A stretch of 64,000 nt of DNA from Liolophura sinensis. Its lineage: Eukaryota; Mollusca; Polyplacophora; Chitonida; Chitonidae. The DNA lies in NCBI RefSeq assembly GCF_032854445.1, contig NC_088300.1, positions 32,219,608 to 32,283,607 of the forward strand, read 5' to 3'. Within the stretch, counting starts at the first letter, position 1; every line of letters starts with the position of its first letter. This document shows positions 26,656-39,852 of the stretch, piece by piece. The translations under genes and the position numbers were made by a program. The notes beneath the pieces were generated by a model. The model did not search any database, was not told the DNA's origin, and was given only the letters and a program-made list of their open reading frames with translations.

Positions 26656-28187
26656 ATGAACTAACAAAGGTCGCATTACTGCTACAACACAAATGAAATT
26701 CTTCTCTACTTGCTGGTTGGTGAACAGATCTCGCTATTTAAGCGTGAATATGACCGAAAGTGTTATTGCCTTTAAGTCACATGTATACTGGAAGGAATTA
26801 AGCAAATTAATTGGTATTATACAAGCACAAAGCGCATTTTGGCTGAAGTCCAAATTTACAACTTAATTAATATGTGTTACATTTCTCGTATATATACATT
26901 GATTATTGAGCGTTCACGCACAGCTCGATTGGCCACAAAGGAATTATTCATTTTCGTTTCAAACTTTGACTTAATTCAAAGGTCTTTGCGGATCCGGTGC
27001 CATGTTTTCTCTATATTAGGTGAATGTTTCATGCCTCCCGTTTAGCGCCACGAACTATGGTTTTTGTCTGCTATTATCTTTTATATGTACATCCTGCTTC
27101 ATGCATCTCCACCCCTGAGCACGCCGTCGAAGAGGTCAACTGAAATCATACTTTCGGTTTTTTCTTATATCCATATATACCAATGAAATGAAGACAGTAT
27201 CTTTGGACGGAGTTGACTTCGAGAGAAATTCTTGTGGATGACGCACATCGAATACCAAATATATTACATGTACTTCACCTGAAAACCGACTAAAAGGTTC
27301 AACTCCTGTAACCCATGCTTATAACTAAATCTGTAATGTTATGGGTGGAGTTCTCTTAATTGGCGTTGCTCCGACCATTTGTCTTAAACGCACATAATTG
27401 TAAAGCTCATAAGAAGTCCCATTGATTCTCACTCTCATCCTAAAACTTGCTGAATTCACGGCAGAGATAATTAATTTATGTCGGCTGAACCAAATTTCCC
27501 GAACAATTCAATTACCACTAGGCTATTTTTGATCTTGAGCGTCTTTTAGAAAACGCTGTTAAACGGGCGATCTATGAAAGACTAGTGGTGTATAGTGCAG
27601 CGCGAACAAGCTGCAACATTGCAAATTGCGTTGGAAATCTTCATGCAGTGAGATGAAGGGATATTTATAGGGGACCTGTTTTACGAAGCAGTCGTGATGT
27701 GACTGCATGGTAAGACCCAGTGAAGAAATACGTAACCATGATAAATGTTCTTGGCAAAACACAGTAAAACAAGGCATTTGTGCCATGTAGCTCATACATA
27801 ATGGTATATACTACACAGCTTCCGAGGCCTAGGTGACTTCTATAGACCCTGTTCTACAGCGGGCGATTCCACAACGTAATTTCTGAATTAAGTCAAATTT
27901 TAACACTCTCTGTGACATTGTTTAATTTTCGGTACTAGAAGTTGAAATTTTACCTCATGTTTTGTTAGGCAAGATGTGTGAAGTGGTCAAAATTTTAATT
28001 TCTAGAAACCAAAAGTGGGCTGTAAAATTATTTTTGATTTGATTATTTAGCCAGTCTTCTTTATTTACTGCTCAAACACTTCAGTATTCTTGCCGAAAAG
28101 GTGCAAGGACGTGTCTTCAACCAGCTATATCTCAGAGCATCCGGGTCCTAGCTGTTTCTTGGACCTATGTTTGTTGGACTGGTATAA

Positions 28188-28475
28188 CAGCACACGCCGC
28201 CTTGGTATTTGCGCCCGGGGTGACGTTACATATAACAGCACACGCCGCCTTGGTATGTGAGACCGGCGTAACGTTACGTATGCCAGCACACACCGCCTTG
28301 CTACTTGCGATGGGCGTAACGTTGCTTATGCCAGCACACGCCGACTTGGTATTTGCGACCGGCGTAACGTTACATATGCAAGCATGCGCCACCTTGGTAT
28401 TTGCGACCGGCATAGCGTTACGTATGTCAGCACCCGCCGCCTTGGTACTTGCGACCGGCGTAACGTCACATCTGC
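28188..28475. repeat. GC-rich tandem repeat, six copies of a 48-bp unit
   Basis: The unit, CAGCACACGCCGCCTTGGTA followed by TTTGCGACCGGCGTAACGTT and ACATATGC, is repeated six times with 5-15% divergence. It stands out from AT-rich surroundings and is dense in CpG. As 48 is a multiple of 3, a frame stays open across all copies on both strands (16-residue periodic peptides), but neither frame has a convincing start, splice site or context, so I do not call a gene. Confidence 0.95.
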
Positions 28476-28584
28476 TTTGAGAAACAGCCCCCAGGAATTA
28501 TAGACTTAATTACAAACGACTTAGGCCTATTTTCTTCATATTTCATTTGGACGGGTGGGGTTTGAGGTGGGCGGGTGATGATTC

Positions 28585-28775
28585 AGTTGGTAGCCTCGAA
28601 TCCAGCTACGGCTTTTAGTGAACTTAAGTTAAGCTACAGCTAAGGCCGGTGACTAATTCCTTCACGGGCACTTAGGTTTCCTCCATGCACCCTTAAGCCA
28701 CCGTCACAAAAGTGAACGATGATTTTTGAGTGTGGCCATAAAACCAAATCAAATAAATAAAGAAATTAATGAATG
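28585..28775 (+). mobile_element. Diverged SINE-like fragment
   Basis: It has a tRNA-like start (GATTCAGTTGGTAGCCTCGAA), a GGTTTCCTCCATGCACC stretch and an AAACCAAATCAAATAAATAAA tail similar to the main SINE family, with heavy divergence. Confidence 0.5.
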
Positions 28776-31700
28776 AAAACTGAAAAACAATCACTGGACG
28801 AGCCTGAACTGTCTACAACGTTTGCAATATTCTTTGGTAAGGTTTGGGTTTATAAGTGATAGAAATGCACGATATGTATAAGAATGAGCTTGACGGTATA
28901 GTGTTGTGAAGTCTTCTGACATATTGGTATATGCATGAATTTGTAAGTATTTGCATATTTATATAGGACAGACGGAAATTAAACAAATATACGGCTTATC
29001 TTGTCTTAAATATACATGCGCACAACTTTTTGAAGTTTGGAGGAAAAAAAAAAGAAAATGAAAACACCTGCAGCACATGGAGAAAAAAGTATCTTCTCCA
29101 GTCTGAATGAAATGTGCACAGAAAAATGTAGATTTTGACCACAGCTATGTGAACCGTTTGTGAATGTTTAATTCTGACCACAACCTTGACGTGGCTGTAA
29201 AGCTCTCAAGCTGAAATCGTGATACAACAGTAAGGAAATTCGGCAGCGACTTACATTTAATCTCCTGCTTCTGTGCTAATACTGTTCCTGACCTCAGAAA
29301 TCACCTAATATAGAGCTAGCTGTATTTAGTGACGGTGTCACCTAAAACCATCACCGGTCTGAAGATAATCTACATGGCATTCCCCGGAACACGTTCACTC
29401 TCATTGACCGGAGTCCGTGTCCGGTTTTTGCAGTTATGATGGCGCCAGTAAACTGCACGGTGCTTTGCTGGATACACTCCGGATTTCGCGCTTTTTGTCT
29501 ACTTCCTTAATTGTATTTCTAATGACTTGCATAACAAGAAGTATAATCCCATTGACCACAATTATGTACAATCTTATTGGATGAAGATGTGTTTCATATT
29601 TGTTTTTTCTTCGTTGTTCTTCCATTTTTGTGGATTTCTTAGGCATATCTTTTGAGAAACTTTTTTCTTAATTATGATTTCCTGAAAAACATCCGTTGTT
29701 TGAAATATAATTTTTGACGATTGAATATTCCCGAACAGTGGTTTCTAGAATTAAACGAATCGTAGTTGAGAGGCTGCTCTTTGTCTGTCCTTGCATGGCC
29801 CCCTATAGCCATTTAAGATGTCGCAAGATATGCCTCCATATATCATATGTCGTTGATCAATAGGGTTGTACGTGCCACTCCAGCTCCTGCTTCAGGCCCA
29901 GGCGCATTTTGTGAAATGGTACATGGTTTTGGTCTTGAATAAATCTGATTGTCGTGATATCAATTAATATATATTCAAGATGTTGGCATTTCAGCTTCAG
30001 GCTATAATATTTGTATATTAATACATCTGCAATAGGATGTTTTGTATATATTTTAGCACATTTCAGATAGCCTACATAAATTTACTGTGTATGGCTGACA
30101 TGCGCTATGTAGCCTGCTGTTTCTGTGCGGAATTCAAACTAAAGTATAAACATAGGCTTCTGGAATGCCTGCGCCTGCAGACCAAGTAAATGTTTTCTCA
30201 CTTTCAAAGGTTTCTCGGATAAGTTGTTGTATGTGTGCGAAACGGTTCTTGGAACGATCTGTCAACGAGAATGGCTTTCTTAGTAGTTAAGCATAAACTT
30301 TAAAATAAAGTTAAAGGCCTCTTCTGTACCGATGGTGAGTAGAATGTGTTGCAAAATACATCCGTCACCTGAATATCCTGAAAATTGATCACCCTCCTTA
30401 GCTGTCACGTTTTTGACGTGAGGGTCGCATGTTCTAATTAAAGCTCACGTTCTCACAGTTAATAGACTAAATGTCATGTTTTTCATTGCACAAAAATGTT
30501 GATTTTGTGTGATGTTTTCACTTTGCATAACGACGACATAACTACAAAAGGTCTGCAAAAGCCTCCGAAGCACAGTTAAAAATGAACAAAGCGATTTTTT
30601 CACACAAACAACCCCCATACACACGCCCACCACCACTCCCACCCCTACCCCAACCCCCACCTCCCTGCCCCCAAAACACACTCACACACACTTAACACGA
30701 CCGCCAGGAATTTGCCCTGGTACTTGGCCGTTTGTTTTTATCACTTCTGGTTCTGTCAGGGTTGACAGCTCTGTATGTAGTGGTCGGGGTCGCACACTAA
30801 TTTACACCACTCTTAAAGCCAGGCCCCACTCGCCGAACTGTGTTCATGAAGAGAGATGGATTATACAGATATAACATATGGTGAAATGCTCACAGGAAAT
30901 TAACAGCAGGACTCATATAGTGAGCCAATGGATGAACCGTGTAATGTTATATAAGATGATACCGTGAGGAGTGTGTTATCTGATCAGCCAATCAAATCTG
31001 CGGTGCAGGGGAGATCACTCTAAATGACTTTTTGACATGCTATGTGCACCAATCCATTTATCGTTGTAATTTACAACACGAATCAATGATTAAGGCTTAA
31101 CGTCACTTTGGCAACAATGCGTCCCTATTGTGGCGACCCTGAATATGGATTTCAAAGCCGTAATTAAACTAAAAAGGATCTTGCACACATTACAGTTAAA
31201 CTTCCACGAATTCCACGTAGCCTTCTTTATACGTAAACAGGGCATCTGTGGCCTGCACAATGACCCAGGAGCCTCTCATCAGTGCTGTTGCTCATGTTGA
31301 CTTCCTCTCCGGTTCTCCGATTCTTACGGACTTTACTTCAACCCATATATAGAGGTTACATACATGTGAAGGCCAGCTGTGATTTCTCTTGCATGGAAAC
31401 AAAGCATGCATACATGTGCCAGCATGATCAAATAGTCATTATTTATTTCGGTTTAAAACATGTTTCTGATTGCAGTTCTTTTGCATAATGCTCACTCTAC
31501 TGTCAGTTCTTGACACCCAAAGACTGTAGGTCCTACGCCGTTCACGTCACGCCTGATTAACTCGTACAAGCACGATTGTCTCCCCTGCTATACCATGAAC
31601 CGCAGAAACACCGTCTTCTTCAAAGTAAGACGCCCGGGAGAAAATTTCGACGAGAGTGTTCCACGTTACGATTACCACTGAACGTATTTTCTGAAAAATA

Positions 31701-32560
31701 TCCGAGGAAAACAAAGCAGCAGATAAATATTTAAAGAAACTTTGCCTTGATATTTAACCATGCCGTCATAGTTACGTTCAACAGGCATAATGAGAAAAAT
31801 TAATTCTCTCTTTTTAAAACGGTCAATATTTATCAAGGAGAAATTTGTCTCAAAACACTAGTCCGATTAATATAGTCGACCAACCAAACTTTGGGTCATA
31901 TAATACATAGCATGATCTTCATTATAAGGAGTACAGGCCAATTTGCCTTCAGGCCTAGGTGTATGTTGGACACAAAACTGTCTTAAAACAAATAATACGC
32001 GCTTGAAGAAAACAAAAACAACCAGGAATTTATCTGAAATAATTATTATCCATAAATATTATTTTAGTTGATTGTTATTGGCAATTATCACATTAACTTT
32101 CTGTTATGCCATGCTGATAAGAATTGATGTCGTTTGTAAAAGGTGTGAAGTGGAACAGAATATTTCTCATACGCCATACAGACACAGGTGAAAACTTCTA
32201 AATTTAGATGTGAATGGCAGAAATTATTTTCATAGTATATGTATGTGTACGAAATTGTTGTATATGTACAAATGACGTATAAAAGCAAAGGCGTAAGTAC
32301 GCACCCTCTTCAGTCCCAATGACCGCCATCTTTTCTCACTTGCTGTTACTTCAGGGTCCAGCAGACACGTTAAGGAAGGACGCCGAGGCATGCTGGTAGC
32401 AAGTCAGCCTGCATATAAACAACACACTGTCTAAAACCCTCCAGCTTTTTCGATGCATTCACGGTCACGACTATAAGGTCTCAGATTTGAATTCATGCAC
32501 ATCACATAAAGTCGAAAGGCCACGCGACATGCTCTGATCCAAATTATTAAGGCTTCAGGT
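28776..32560. other. Intergenic, apart from one possible small frame
   Basis: AT-rich DNA. A C/A-rich, purine-poor stretch at about 30600-30690 (repeated CACAC and CCCCAC) gives a false Gly/Val-rich frame on the reverse strand. Apart from the frame at 29434-29646, no gene or TE is recognised. Confidence 0.45.
29434..29646 (-). CDS. Hypothetical small single-pass membrane protein
   Basis: A 70-codon intronless frame from an ATG (29644-29646) to a stop at 29434. The first 25 residues are basic and charged (MPKKSTKMEEQRRKNKY). A hydrophobic segment of about 20 residues follows (LYIIVVNGIILLVMQVI), then a charged stretch (KEVDKKREIR). The layout suits a single-pass membrane protein with the basic end in the cytosol. 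I do not recognise it; it could be the first exon of a split gene or chance. No promoter element is evident. Confidence 0.3.
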   Translation of the reverse strand: MPKKSTKMEEQRRKNKYETHLHPIRLYIIVVNGIILLVMQVIRNTIKEVDKKREIRSVSSKAPCSLLAPS

Positions 32561-32589
32561 TCTCTTCATTTCAGACCTTGCATAAAAAG

Positions 32590-32775
32590 CACACGTACCG
32601 TTTTATTTGTTTTATATCGAGTTAATAGGGTTCTTGCCTTTGAATTGCTACATGTAGGAGACTCAGAGTGTGGGTTCAAACCCAGCCTGTGACATGCATT
32701 TGCATAGATTCCCTCTCTCTCAAGGTCCCTGATAAAGGCTGTCAACGACGTTCGCCATTTGGTGTTATAAGGACA
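32590..32775 (+). mobile_element. Possible tRNA-derived repeat
   Basis: It carries a box B-like GTGGGTTCAAACCC inside a tRNA-like arm pair, but box A is weak and no tail or target-site duplication is clear. Confidence 0.3.
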
Positions 32776-32925
32776 GAAAAGTAAAATTAGTGTAATGAAA
32801 ACTGGACAGAAATCCAGTGAATTCAAACACATATATACTGAGTGTAGGACCTATATATTTATGTGTACTGACAGCTCAAAATGTATTTTTGTCCCATTTA
32901 GTCACAGTCATGCACAACGTTCATA

Positions 32926-33062
<137 letters not shown>

Positions 33063-33964
33063 CTGTCCTAACCGGAAATTTACACTTGAAAAATTAATTT
33101 GTTCATTTTAACAAAGTCTGTTGTCAGAGTGATGCTAGAATGTATTCTGTTATTAAAACACAACATTCTATCATACTCAACGTCATATCCTGTTAGTCTG
33201 ATAGATTCTTCATGTTGAATTAATAGAATACTTGTGTTATATTTACCAGAACAATCTGCTGCAATATTTAGCATTTAGCACATTTAGCATCACACAGACA
33301 ACAGTCTTTCTGTTAAAATTAACAGAAATATTTTTTGAGTGTAGAAATAACGGCTTCAGTGCTGATTTGTTTTCACAGTTGTCACTTTCTTATATAATTT
33401 CTAATCTGGAGAGAACAAATATTTAAGCTAAAATAAACAAATCGTGTATTTACACGAATTAAGCATCTGTGAACGATGCATTCCACATATAATAGGCCTA
33501 TATTATGATACATATCTGGAAATTTCAAACCTGAAGCTACTAATATAGTCCAAGTGACTGGTTGACTCGACCTCGGCATAATGTGCATGCAAAGGGTGGG
33601 CCATCATGTCTGGTGTCTTCGCCAAGGTGTTTCATTGAGGCAGCACTACACGTATAAGTAAATGTCTGCAAACAGGAGGCGCCGTCGTGATATATCTGAG
33701 AAATTGTTGAAAGAGTTGCTTAACCCAAACAAACAAGGCGCAAGTAAAACATAACGATTGTTATAAGGAGAACTTGGTGCCCTCGGTGAACTATTTCTTT
33801 GAACCGTTGCCGCCGATCGACCGCTGGCAAAAGAGGTTACATGCATGGTGGGTCTAATAGAATCGCTGATGCAATCTTGTTCATAATGACCTTAGGTATT
33901 TACCAAAGAATTTTTCATTGCGGTGCATGTTATATACCATTCAAGTTTAATAGATAGACAAATA

Positions 33965-34233
33965 TTTATTTATTTTATTTGATTGGTGTTTTACGCCGTA
34001 CTCAAGAATATTTCACTTATACGACGGCGGCCAGCATTATGGTGGGTGGAAACCGGGCAGAGCCCGGGGGAAACCCACGACCATCCGCAGGGTGCTGGCA
34101 GACCTCGGCCCACTTACGGCCGGAGAGGAAGCCAGCATGAGCTGGACTTGAACTCACAGCGACCGCATTGGTGAGAGGCTCCTGGGTCATTATGCTGCGC
34201 TAGCGCGCTAACCGACTGAACCACAGAGGCCCC
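33965..34233 (-). mobile_element. tRNA-derived SINE, full length, reverse orientation
   Basis: The reverse complement shows the complete family: GGGGCCTCTGTGGTTCAGT head, box B near 34147-34165, body and ATAAA tail. It is flanked by GATAGACAAATA (33953-33964) and GATAGATAAATA (34234-34245), a target-site duplication with one mismatch. Confidence 0.92.
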
Positions 34234-34874
34234 GATAGATAAATAGGTTTAATTTAATTAACTATTGCAATATGTGTATATAGGCCTACGTCTAAGCTTC
34301 AGCGGATGTGATTGCGTGTTCGAATCCAATTCTCTCCGGCTAGATTACTTGAGGCATCATTAAATATATGTATACGTATATAAAGAGCTACACAGAACTA
34401 TGTTTTGTCCACCGAAATATGTAAGTTTAGTTTTTAAAGGTTTGAGGAATTATTCATGTGGGATCCTGAGATATTAAGCCACAGCACTGTGGCAATATAT
34501 TTAGTTCGCTGTGAATCGATCATTGTTGATTAGAAGAGCCAGAATGCCTGAAACACCGTCATCTCATTACCTTGGCGCAAATCATTCCATGGAAAGGAGT
34601 CGCCATTCAAACTAATTATGTTTTATTATGTATGCATGTAAGCTGGGAAATGCTCAGGATTGCCCATTCAAGGATCTTCCAAGTGTCAGGTTTCTAAAAA
34701 TAGAAACCTTGTCTAAATCATATGAGCAGAGGAAATATTTCTTCAAACCTGCCATTGGTGTTGATGTGTGATGTAGCACTCTATGTTATAACATGATTGC
34801 CGCAGCATTGCTCAGCGCGTGTTTAAATGAACACGAAGGCTTGACATGTTGTAATGGGTTATTAAGTATGTGAG

Positions 34875-35130
34875 GTCATCGCTGGCCCTGGTGGGTAAAA
34901 CGCTGACTTTCCTCAATCGACTGTTAGACACTTTACAAATGAGGTCGTGTGTTCAAATCTTTGACTGCATTTTTTTTAGGCCAGCAGGTAAGTCAAGTGT
35001 AGCCTAGTTTACTCTCCATGCATTATCAGTCCGGTTTATTTCTCCATGCCTGGTCGCCAACAACTAGCTTGGTGGAATATTCTTGAGTATACAGTATTAC
35101 ACACCTACCAAGTATAAATAAAGAAAATTT
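34875..35130 (+). mobile_element. SINE-like element with a different tRNA head
   Basis: The head resembles a tRNA (CCTGGTGGGTAAAACGC and box B GGTCGTGTGTTCAAATC) and differs from the main SINE. The 3' end (GGAATATTCTTGAGTATA ... TATAAATAAAG) echoes the main family's tail. It may be a related family or a mosaic. Confidence 0.5.
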
Positions 35131-37958
35131 AAACCATCGCTGGTGTGTACTACCCTTGGTACACATATATAGGTTACAGTGCATGTTATCGACATCAACC
35201 TAGAGCGTATAGCGTATAATCAGTCAAGCAGAGGTTACGGGCTGTGTACTGCAGGCGGTCGCGGATATAGGAGGTGGCGGTCGGGTGGGGGGGAGGGGGC
35301 AAGTGCAGGGTCGGGGACACTTAAAAGTCGGTCACATCAAGTTCGGTACAAATCAGACGATTTAAATCGCAGGCATGCATGGTGCATCTACAGAAGCTTC
35401 TGTGTATAGTAAGACAAATATATATTGTCAATGTGAACGATGTATTCGCTACATCAGTGTGTGTATGAGCGACTATTACATAGCCTCCTACCACGCATAT
35501 ACCTTAGGAGGCTATATAGGGTTATACCCTTCCATCTCAGTCTGTCAGTCAGTCAGTCAGGAATCTGTTGTCCGGTACATGTCTTCACCTTGCTTATCAA
35601 GTTCGAGTTTTGTGGCGTTTTCTCAAATTTCAGCAATACCTTGGGTGTTTCTTTCCTTGTTTACACTTGGACGGTTTTTCTGACTTGTAAAAAAAAAGTA
35701 TTTGATTGTATAAATCTGAAACTTGGTAGTGGGCTTCATACATACAGCTTCGTTTAAATGGCAGATGAAGTTCGCGTTTTGCCCTGTCCTACCTGCTATA
35801 TATGAGTCCCTGCTTTCAGTTGGTTACTATGGATTGAAACTTAGTACTTTGCCCTAACTTGGTATAAGAGACCAAATTAATTTTCGACAGTTTAGTCCAT
35901 TTTCTGGCGACTCAAAAACACGTACGGCAAAAACAGTACTCCTGTAAAATGCTTGCCTTGTTTTTATTTATTGGTTGATTGATTTATTGACTGATTGATT
36001 TGATGGTGTGTTAGATTTAGATTGGATTCAAGATTCTCTTTCGTATCAAAATGAGCTCCACTGACGTTTGATCTTCAGTCTTTAGTTTTAACATTCTTAA
36101 AATAAAAGAATCTTTGCAACAGACAGAGCCATCCAAATCTAAACAATACCATTTCGTCTGTGTCTATATATATGTATATCTTTCCAATGTATATAGCTCA
36201 CAATGCCAGAAATACCTTGCGAGAACCAACCAGTTTTTCATGCTTTTCATACCATCTGGACTGGCTTGCTTTTAAGCAGTACATGAGCTGATTTTTCAAC
36301 ACCCAACATGTATTCGTTGTTTCTGCTTTCTGTTTTTCTGTCTTTATCTCTGTATATATGGTCTATATATTGTGAACACCAAGTTTTACGCTGTGCAGTT
36401 GCCACTTCTGTGATGGAGTCAGTAGAAAGCTCCGTGAAAAAAAAAAATAAAATAATAAAAAAATGCACCAATTTTTATGGCAAATTCATGACAAGTATAC
36501 ACATGCAACACTTGTGTATAGTTATACTCTCAATAACATATGTACACCGTTACCGCGGATAATGAAAGTGTATGGTTACGTTTGAAAGCTCTGTAATTTT
36601 ACTGGCATGCTGTCATATATGTTTATATGAAAATCTCTCTCGGCTGAAAACTGTTAACCAAATAAATTTATATAATACACCGAATACATAACTAATCAAA
36701 TATTTTTATCTTATGTCAGCGTGTATATGAAAGGGTGTCAGAAACTCTCAATTCTCACTGATACGATTCTCAATATCGAAGTAACGTTTATATTCAGATA
36801 TAGCCTCCCAATGTTTTAATTATATGTTTTTCTTAATTAATTCTTGTGTGTTCTCTTCTTGTATGTCAAACTAAAAATAGATCTACATGTATATATATAT
36901 GATCAAATGGTATGCACATAGAGGGAAATGATTATTTGAAGAATGTTGAAATTGAAGATATCTTCCAAATATAACTGTTCCATTCACAGCAACTTCCGTG
37001 TCTGTGCAGGCCTGTTTAATCTATACATAGAAACACATAAATATAAAATCAGTCGACAAATACCTTATAGTACATATATCTACGCGAATGGATTAATGCC
37101 AAAAATTTTAACTATGGATAAAATAGGTATCTCGCGAGTTTAATACATGAATATCTTTATTTATCTTTTTTAATATTGTTTAACGCCATGCATATACACT
37201 CAAGAAATTTTAAAAAGGTCAGTTTTATATTTGGAAGCAACTAGAGTGCCTGTATAGGCGTATAAAACCTTCCGACCTTTGGCAAATAATTGACAAACTT
37301 TTTCTTCTTAAAATTCATCAGTATAGTGACTTATATAATTAGAAATATAGTCTAAAGTTACACTTTAAATTGGTAAGTACTCTTGTATTACTAAGCTTCA
37401 TGTAACACTGTAGTATAAAAACTTTCTCAGTTATGGTGAACACATTCTAGATTAAGGTTAAATTTGTCCAGACATTTCAACCTATGTCTATGACAATGTA
37501 TATATACTAATGGAGTACTACATATATATGATAAAAACACCAATCAAGTAAATAAATGTACATTATACATTGACGATTGAGGCGTATATGAAAGGGTTAC
37601 GTATCTGAGAGTGTATAACAGACATGCCTTACTGACCATGCTCATGTAGGTGATTTATCTGTGTCGTCGGTCAGCATACTGAGCGTCCTATATCACAGAC
37701 GATAAGCACGACCAGCGACATATGCAAAGGTCTGTACATTACACATTCCCCATAGTTTGACCGGGTCACAAGTTCGATGGCGCATATCAGTTGGTCACGA
37801 ATGACGTATACCTGAAATGTTTGATACGCCTGACCTCTTCTGACAAGTATATATCTATACCATTACACACCTGTGTTTGATTTAAATCAAATCTCGCCTA
37901 TCTCGTTAAATGATTAACCCAAATATAAAAAGTAAGATATTCCGACCTGTAGATAGTC

Positions 37959-37969
37959 TATATATAAAG
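37959..37969 (+). promoter_or_regulatory. TATA box of the 109-residue two-exon gene
   Basis: TATATATAAAG lies about 150 bp upstream of the ATG at 38118. An initiator-like TTCAGTGA follows at about 37980-37987, somewhat close; the true start may be a few bases further on. Confidence 0.6.
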
Positions 37970-38117
37970 ACGAATCGCATTCAGTGATCCACGCAGAAGT
38001 ATTGAGGCTTTGGACAGGGACGTTTCATACCGGTGCATATAGTATTACAGGGAAATATATCAACCATTACAGAATTTATCATATTTGAAGGTCTTCTCGA
38101 GAAAAAGCTCTAATAAG

Positions 38118-38267
38118 ATGAACAGCAGTTACATTGCCTTAGATCAACGGTTGTCAGCTCAGGAGATCGATTCATCCACGTCAGGATATGAGTCCTTCCA
38201 AGATCTAAGCGCGGATCTTATCTCCGATACTAAAGCGAGTGTCAACACCACCTCACAGTTATCACGG
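38118..38267 (+). CDS. Exon 1 of the 109-residue gene
   Basis: From the ATG in an AATAAGATGA context to CGG/gtaaat. It holds the acidic Ser-rich half. Confidence 0.68.
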
Positions 38268-39563
38268 GTAAATACAAAGTTGTATTTATTTACTTATGTA
38301 TAACTTCCCTTTTTGCTATGCAATATTCTCAGTTAAATTTATTTCACTTGCATGCGTAATCATGGTCATTTTTTTGAATAGAGGAAAATGGTACAGAGAA
38401 TAATGTAAAACAGCGGACATTGTCGGGTGTTTTGAAGCCTTGTGTTCCACTAATCAGATTAATGCAAGACACGAGTAGTGTAACTCCGAAAAACGAAAGG
38501 CTCATGTACACACACAGGCATGGAGACAAAGCCACAAAATGCAGACTAAGTATTAAATCAACATAAGATATAGATACAGGATAATGAAACAGCAAGATAA
38601 TGTAACAGCCCGATATTATCAAAATAGGTGTTAGGTATATATAGTGTATGCCTACCTAAGGGAACCTCCTGACCATGTAGGCACAGTCGGGATTTGAGCA
38701 CGAAACCTCTTAGTTCAAGGGTGTAATTGTAGTCTGTGTCGAAGATGACATTTCATTAATTGACTACTTAGCCAGAAATTTATTTAATTACACACTTAAT
38801 TTCCTTTCCTGTTATATAATGACATTGTAAATCCGTCCATGTAGCTTTGTTTGTGGAATTTCTAAAGAGGCGCACTATATATAATATATTGGGGGGAGGG
38901 GGAGAGTGTCTTTACTATATATAGTACATCACTTGACACAGATTTACAAAGTACTTGCACATCTATACGGCGTCTAGTTTGTATCAAATGTAAATTCTTT
39001 AATGTAGCAAAACGCGTAAGTTTCTTTAGATGTTTTAAATGTTGAACATGTCAGGTGACCTAATCAAAAATGTTTTAATAACATTTTTAAGGAGTTTTAA
39101 GGACATGTAACATTTTACTGTTTATGTTGGAAAATTAAGGACATACATCATTAGCAAAGTTTTTACCTTTCATACGTTTTTCCAAATACACATTAGCGAG
39201 AAGGCATGGTTGGTGGAACTGCAAGTACAGCGTAGACTGTATTCTGGCTTACAGCCTACATATACCGGTACTCGTAACAAAAAAATATTGAGAGACGGAC
39301 CGATACAATACTCATCGGATTTAATTCTAGCGACATGGGATAATTTTATATGATATTTATGTCTTTTTCTTTTCCCTCAACAGAAAGTCAAAAGAGTGCT
39401 GTCAAAATCATTCAAGAAGTTCACTTCCACTGTCACTCAGAAAAGCCCCCAACGGAAAAGCTCCCAACGGAAATCCAGAATGGAAACGGACCATATTGTT
39501 GTGTATGGACACGGTGACGCCACAGGAGTGACGTTCTGTATAGTCAATGCTGCTTTCTCCTAG
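38118..39563 (+). CDS. Two-exon gene, unrecognised 109-residue protein
   Basis: Exons 38118-38267 (50 codons) and 39384-39563 (59 codons plus TAG), joined in phase 0 across a gtaaat donor and a CCCTCAACAG acceptor. The N-terminal half is acidic and rich in Ser and Thr (EIDSSTSGYESFQDLSADL). The second exon opens strongly basic (KVKRVLSKSFKKF, then SPQRKSSQRKSR) and ends with a neutral, partly hydrophobic tail (IVVYGHGDATGVTFCIVNAAF). No signal peptide or membrane segment is seen. A TATA box about 150 bp upstream and good splice sites support a real, inducible-style compact gene. I recognise no family. The start chosen is the first ATG of the frame; an upstream TTG extension is unlikely. Confidence 0.68.
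39384..39563 (+). CDS. Exon 2 of the 109-residue gene
   Basis: Acceptor TTTTCCCTCAACAG. It includes a near-duplicated SPQRKSSQRKS motif, from a duplicated CCCAACGGAAAAGCTC segment, and ends at TAG 39561-39563. A perfect palindromic CRE-type TGACGTCA follows at 39592-39599. Confidence 0.68.
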   Translation, partial: KVKRVLSKSFKKFTSTVTQKSPQRKSSQRKSRMETDHIVVYGHGDATGVTFCIVNAAFS

Positions 39564-39852
39564 CCCAAGTTGATGCTATCACCAATAGCTGTGACGTCAC
39601 TTCTTTATTACATATAGGAGTGAAGTTTCGTCTCGTCAACGCTGTTCTCTTTTGTATACCCGTGTAACTTAATCGGTTGAACACAGTGGCGTCACAAGAT
39701 TACATTCCGGGGGTCGGTCAAACCATCAACAGTGGCTTGTATATCGTACGCACAGGCGACCATTAATATAGTCCATAGAGGAGGAAGCCATTTCCATCGC
39801 CGCCATTTTATTTTCTAATGCGAATGAATAGGAACCCAAACAAGATGGTATT

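Larger units (their letters stand above)
24961..28180. other. Intergenic, no gene recognised
   Basis: Contains a 20-base C tract (25248-25267), a short tandem duplication of an A-rich 'AATACATTGCCCTG' block at about 26264-26314, and a repeat element at 26440-26655. I see no splice-bounded reading frame with protein-like content. Confidence 0.5.

Noticed and set aside
30600-30690. Gly/Val-rich - strand frame
   Set aside because: Comes from C/A-rich simple sequence.
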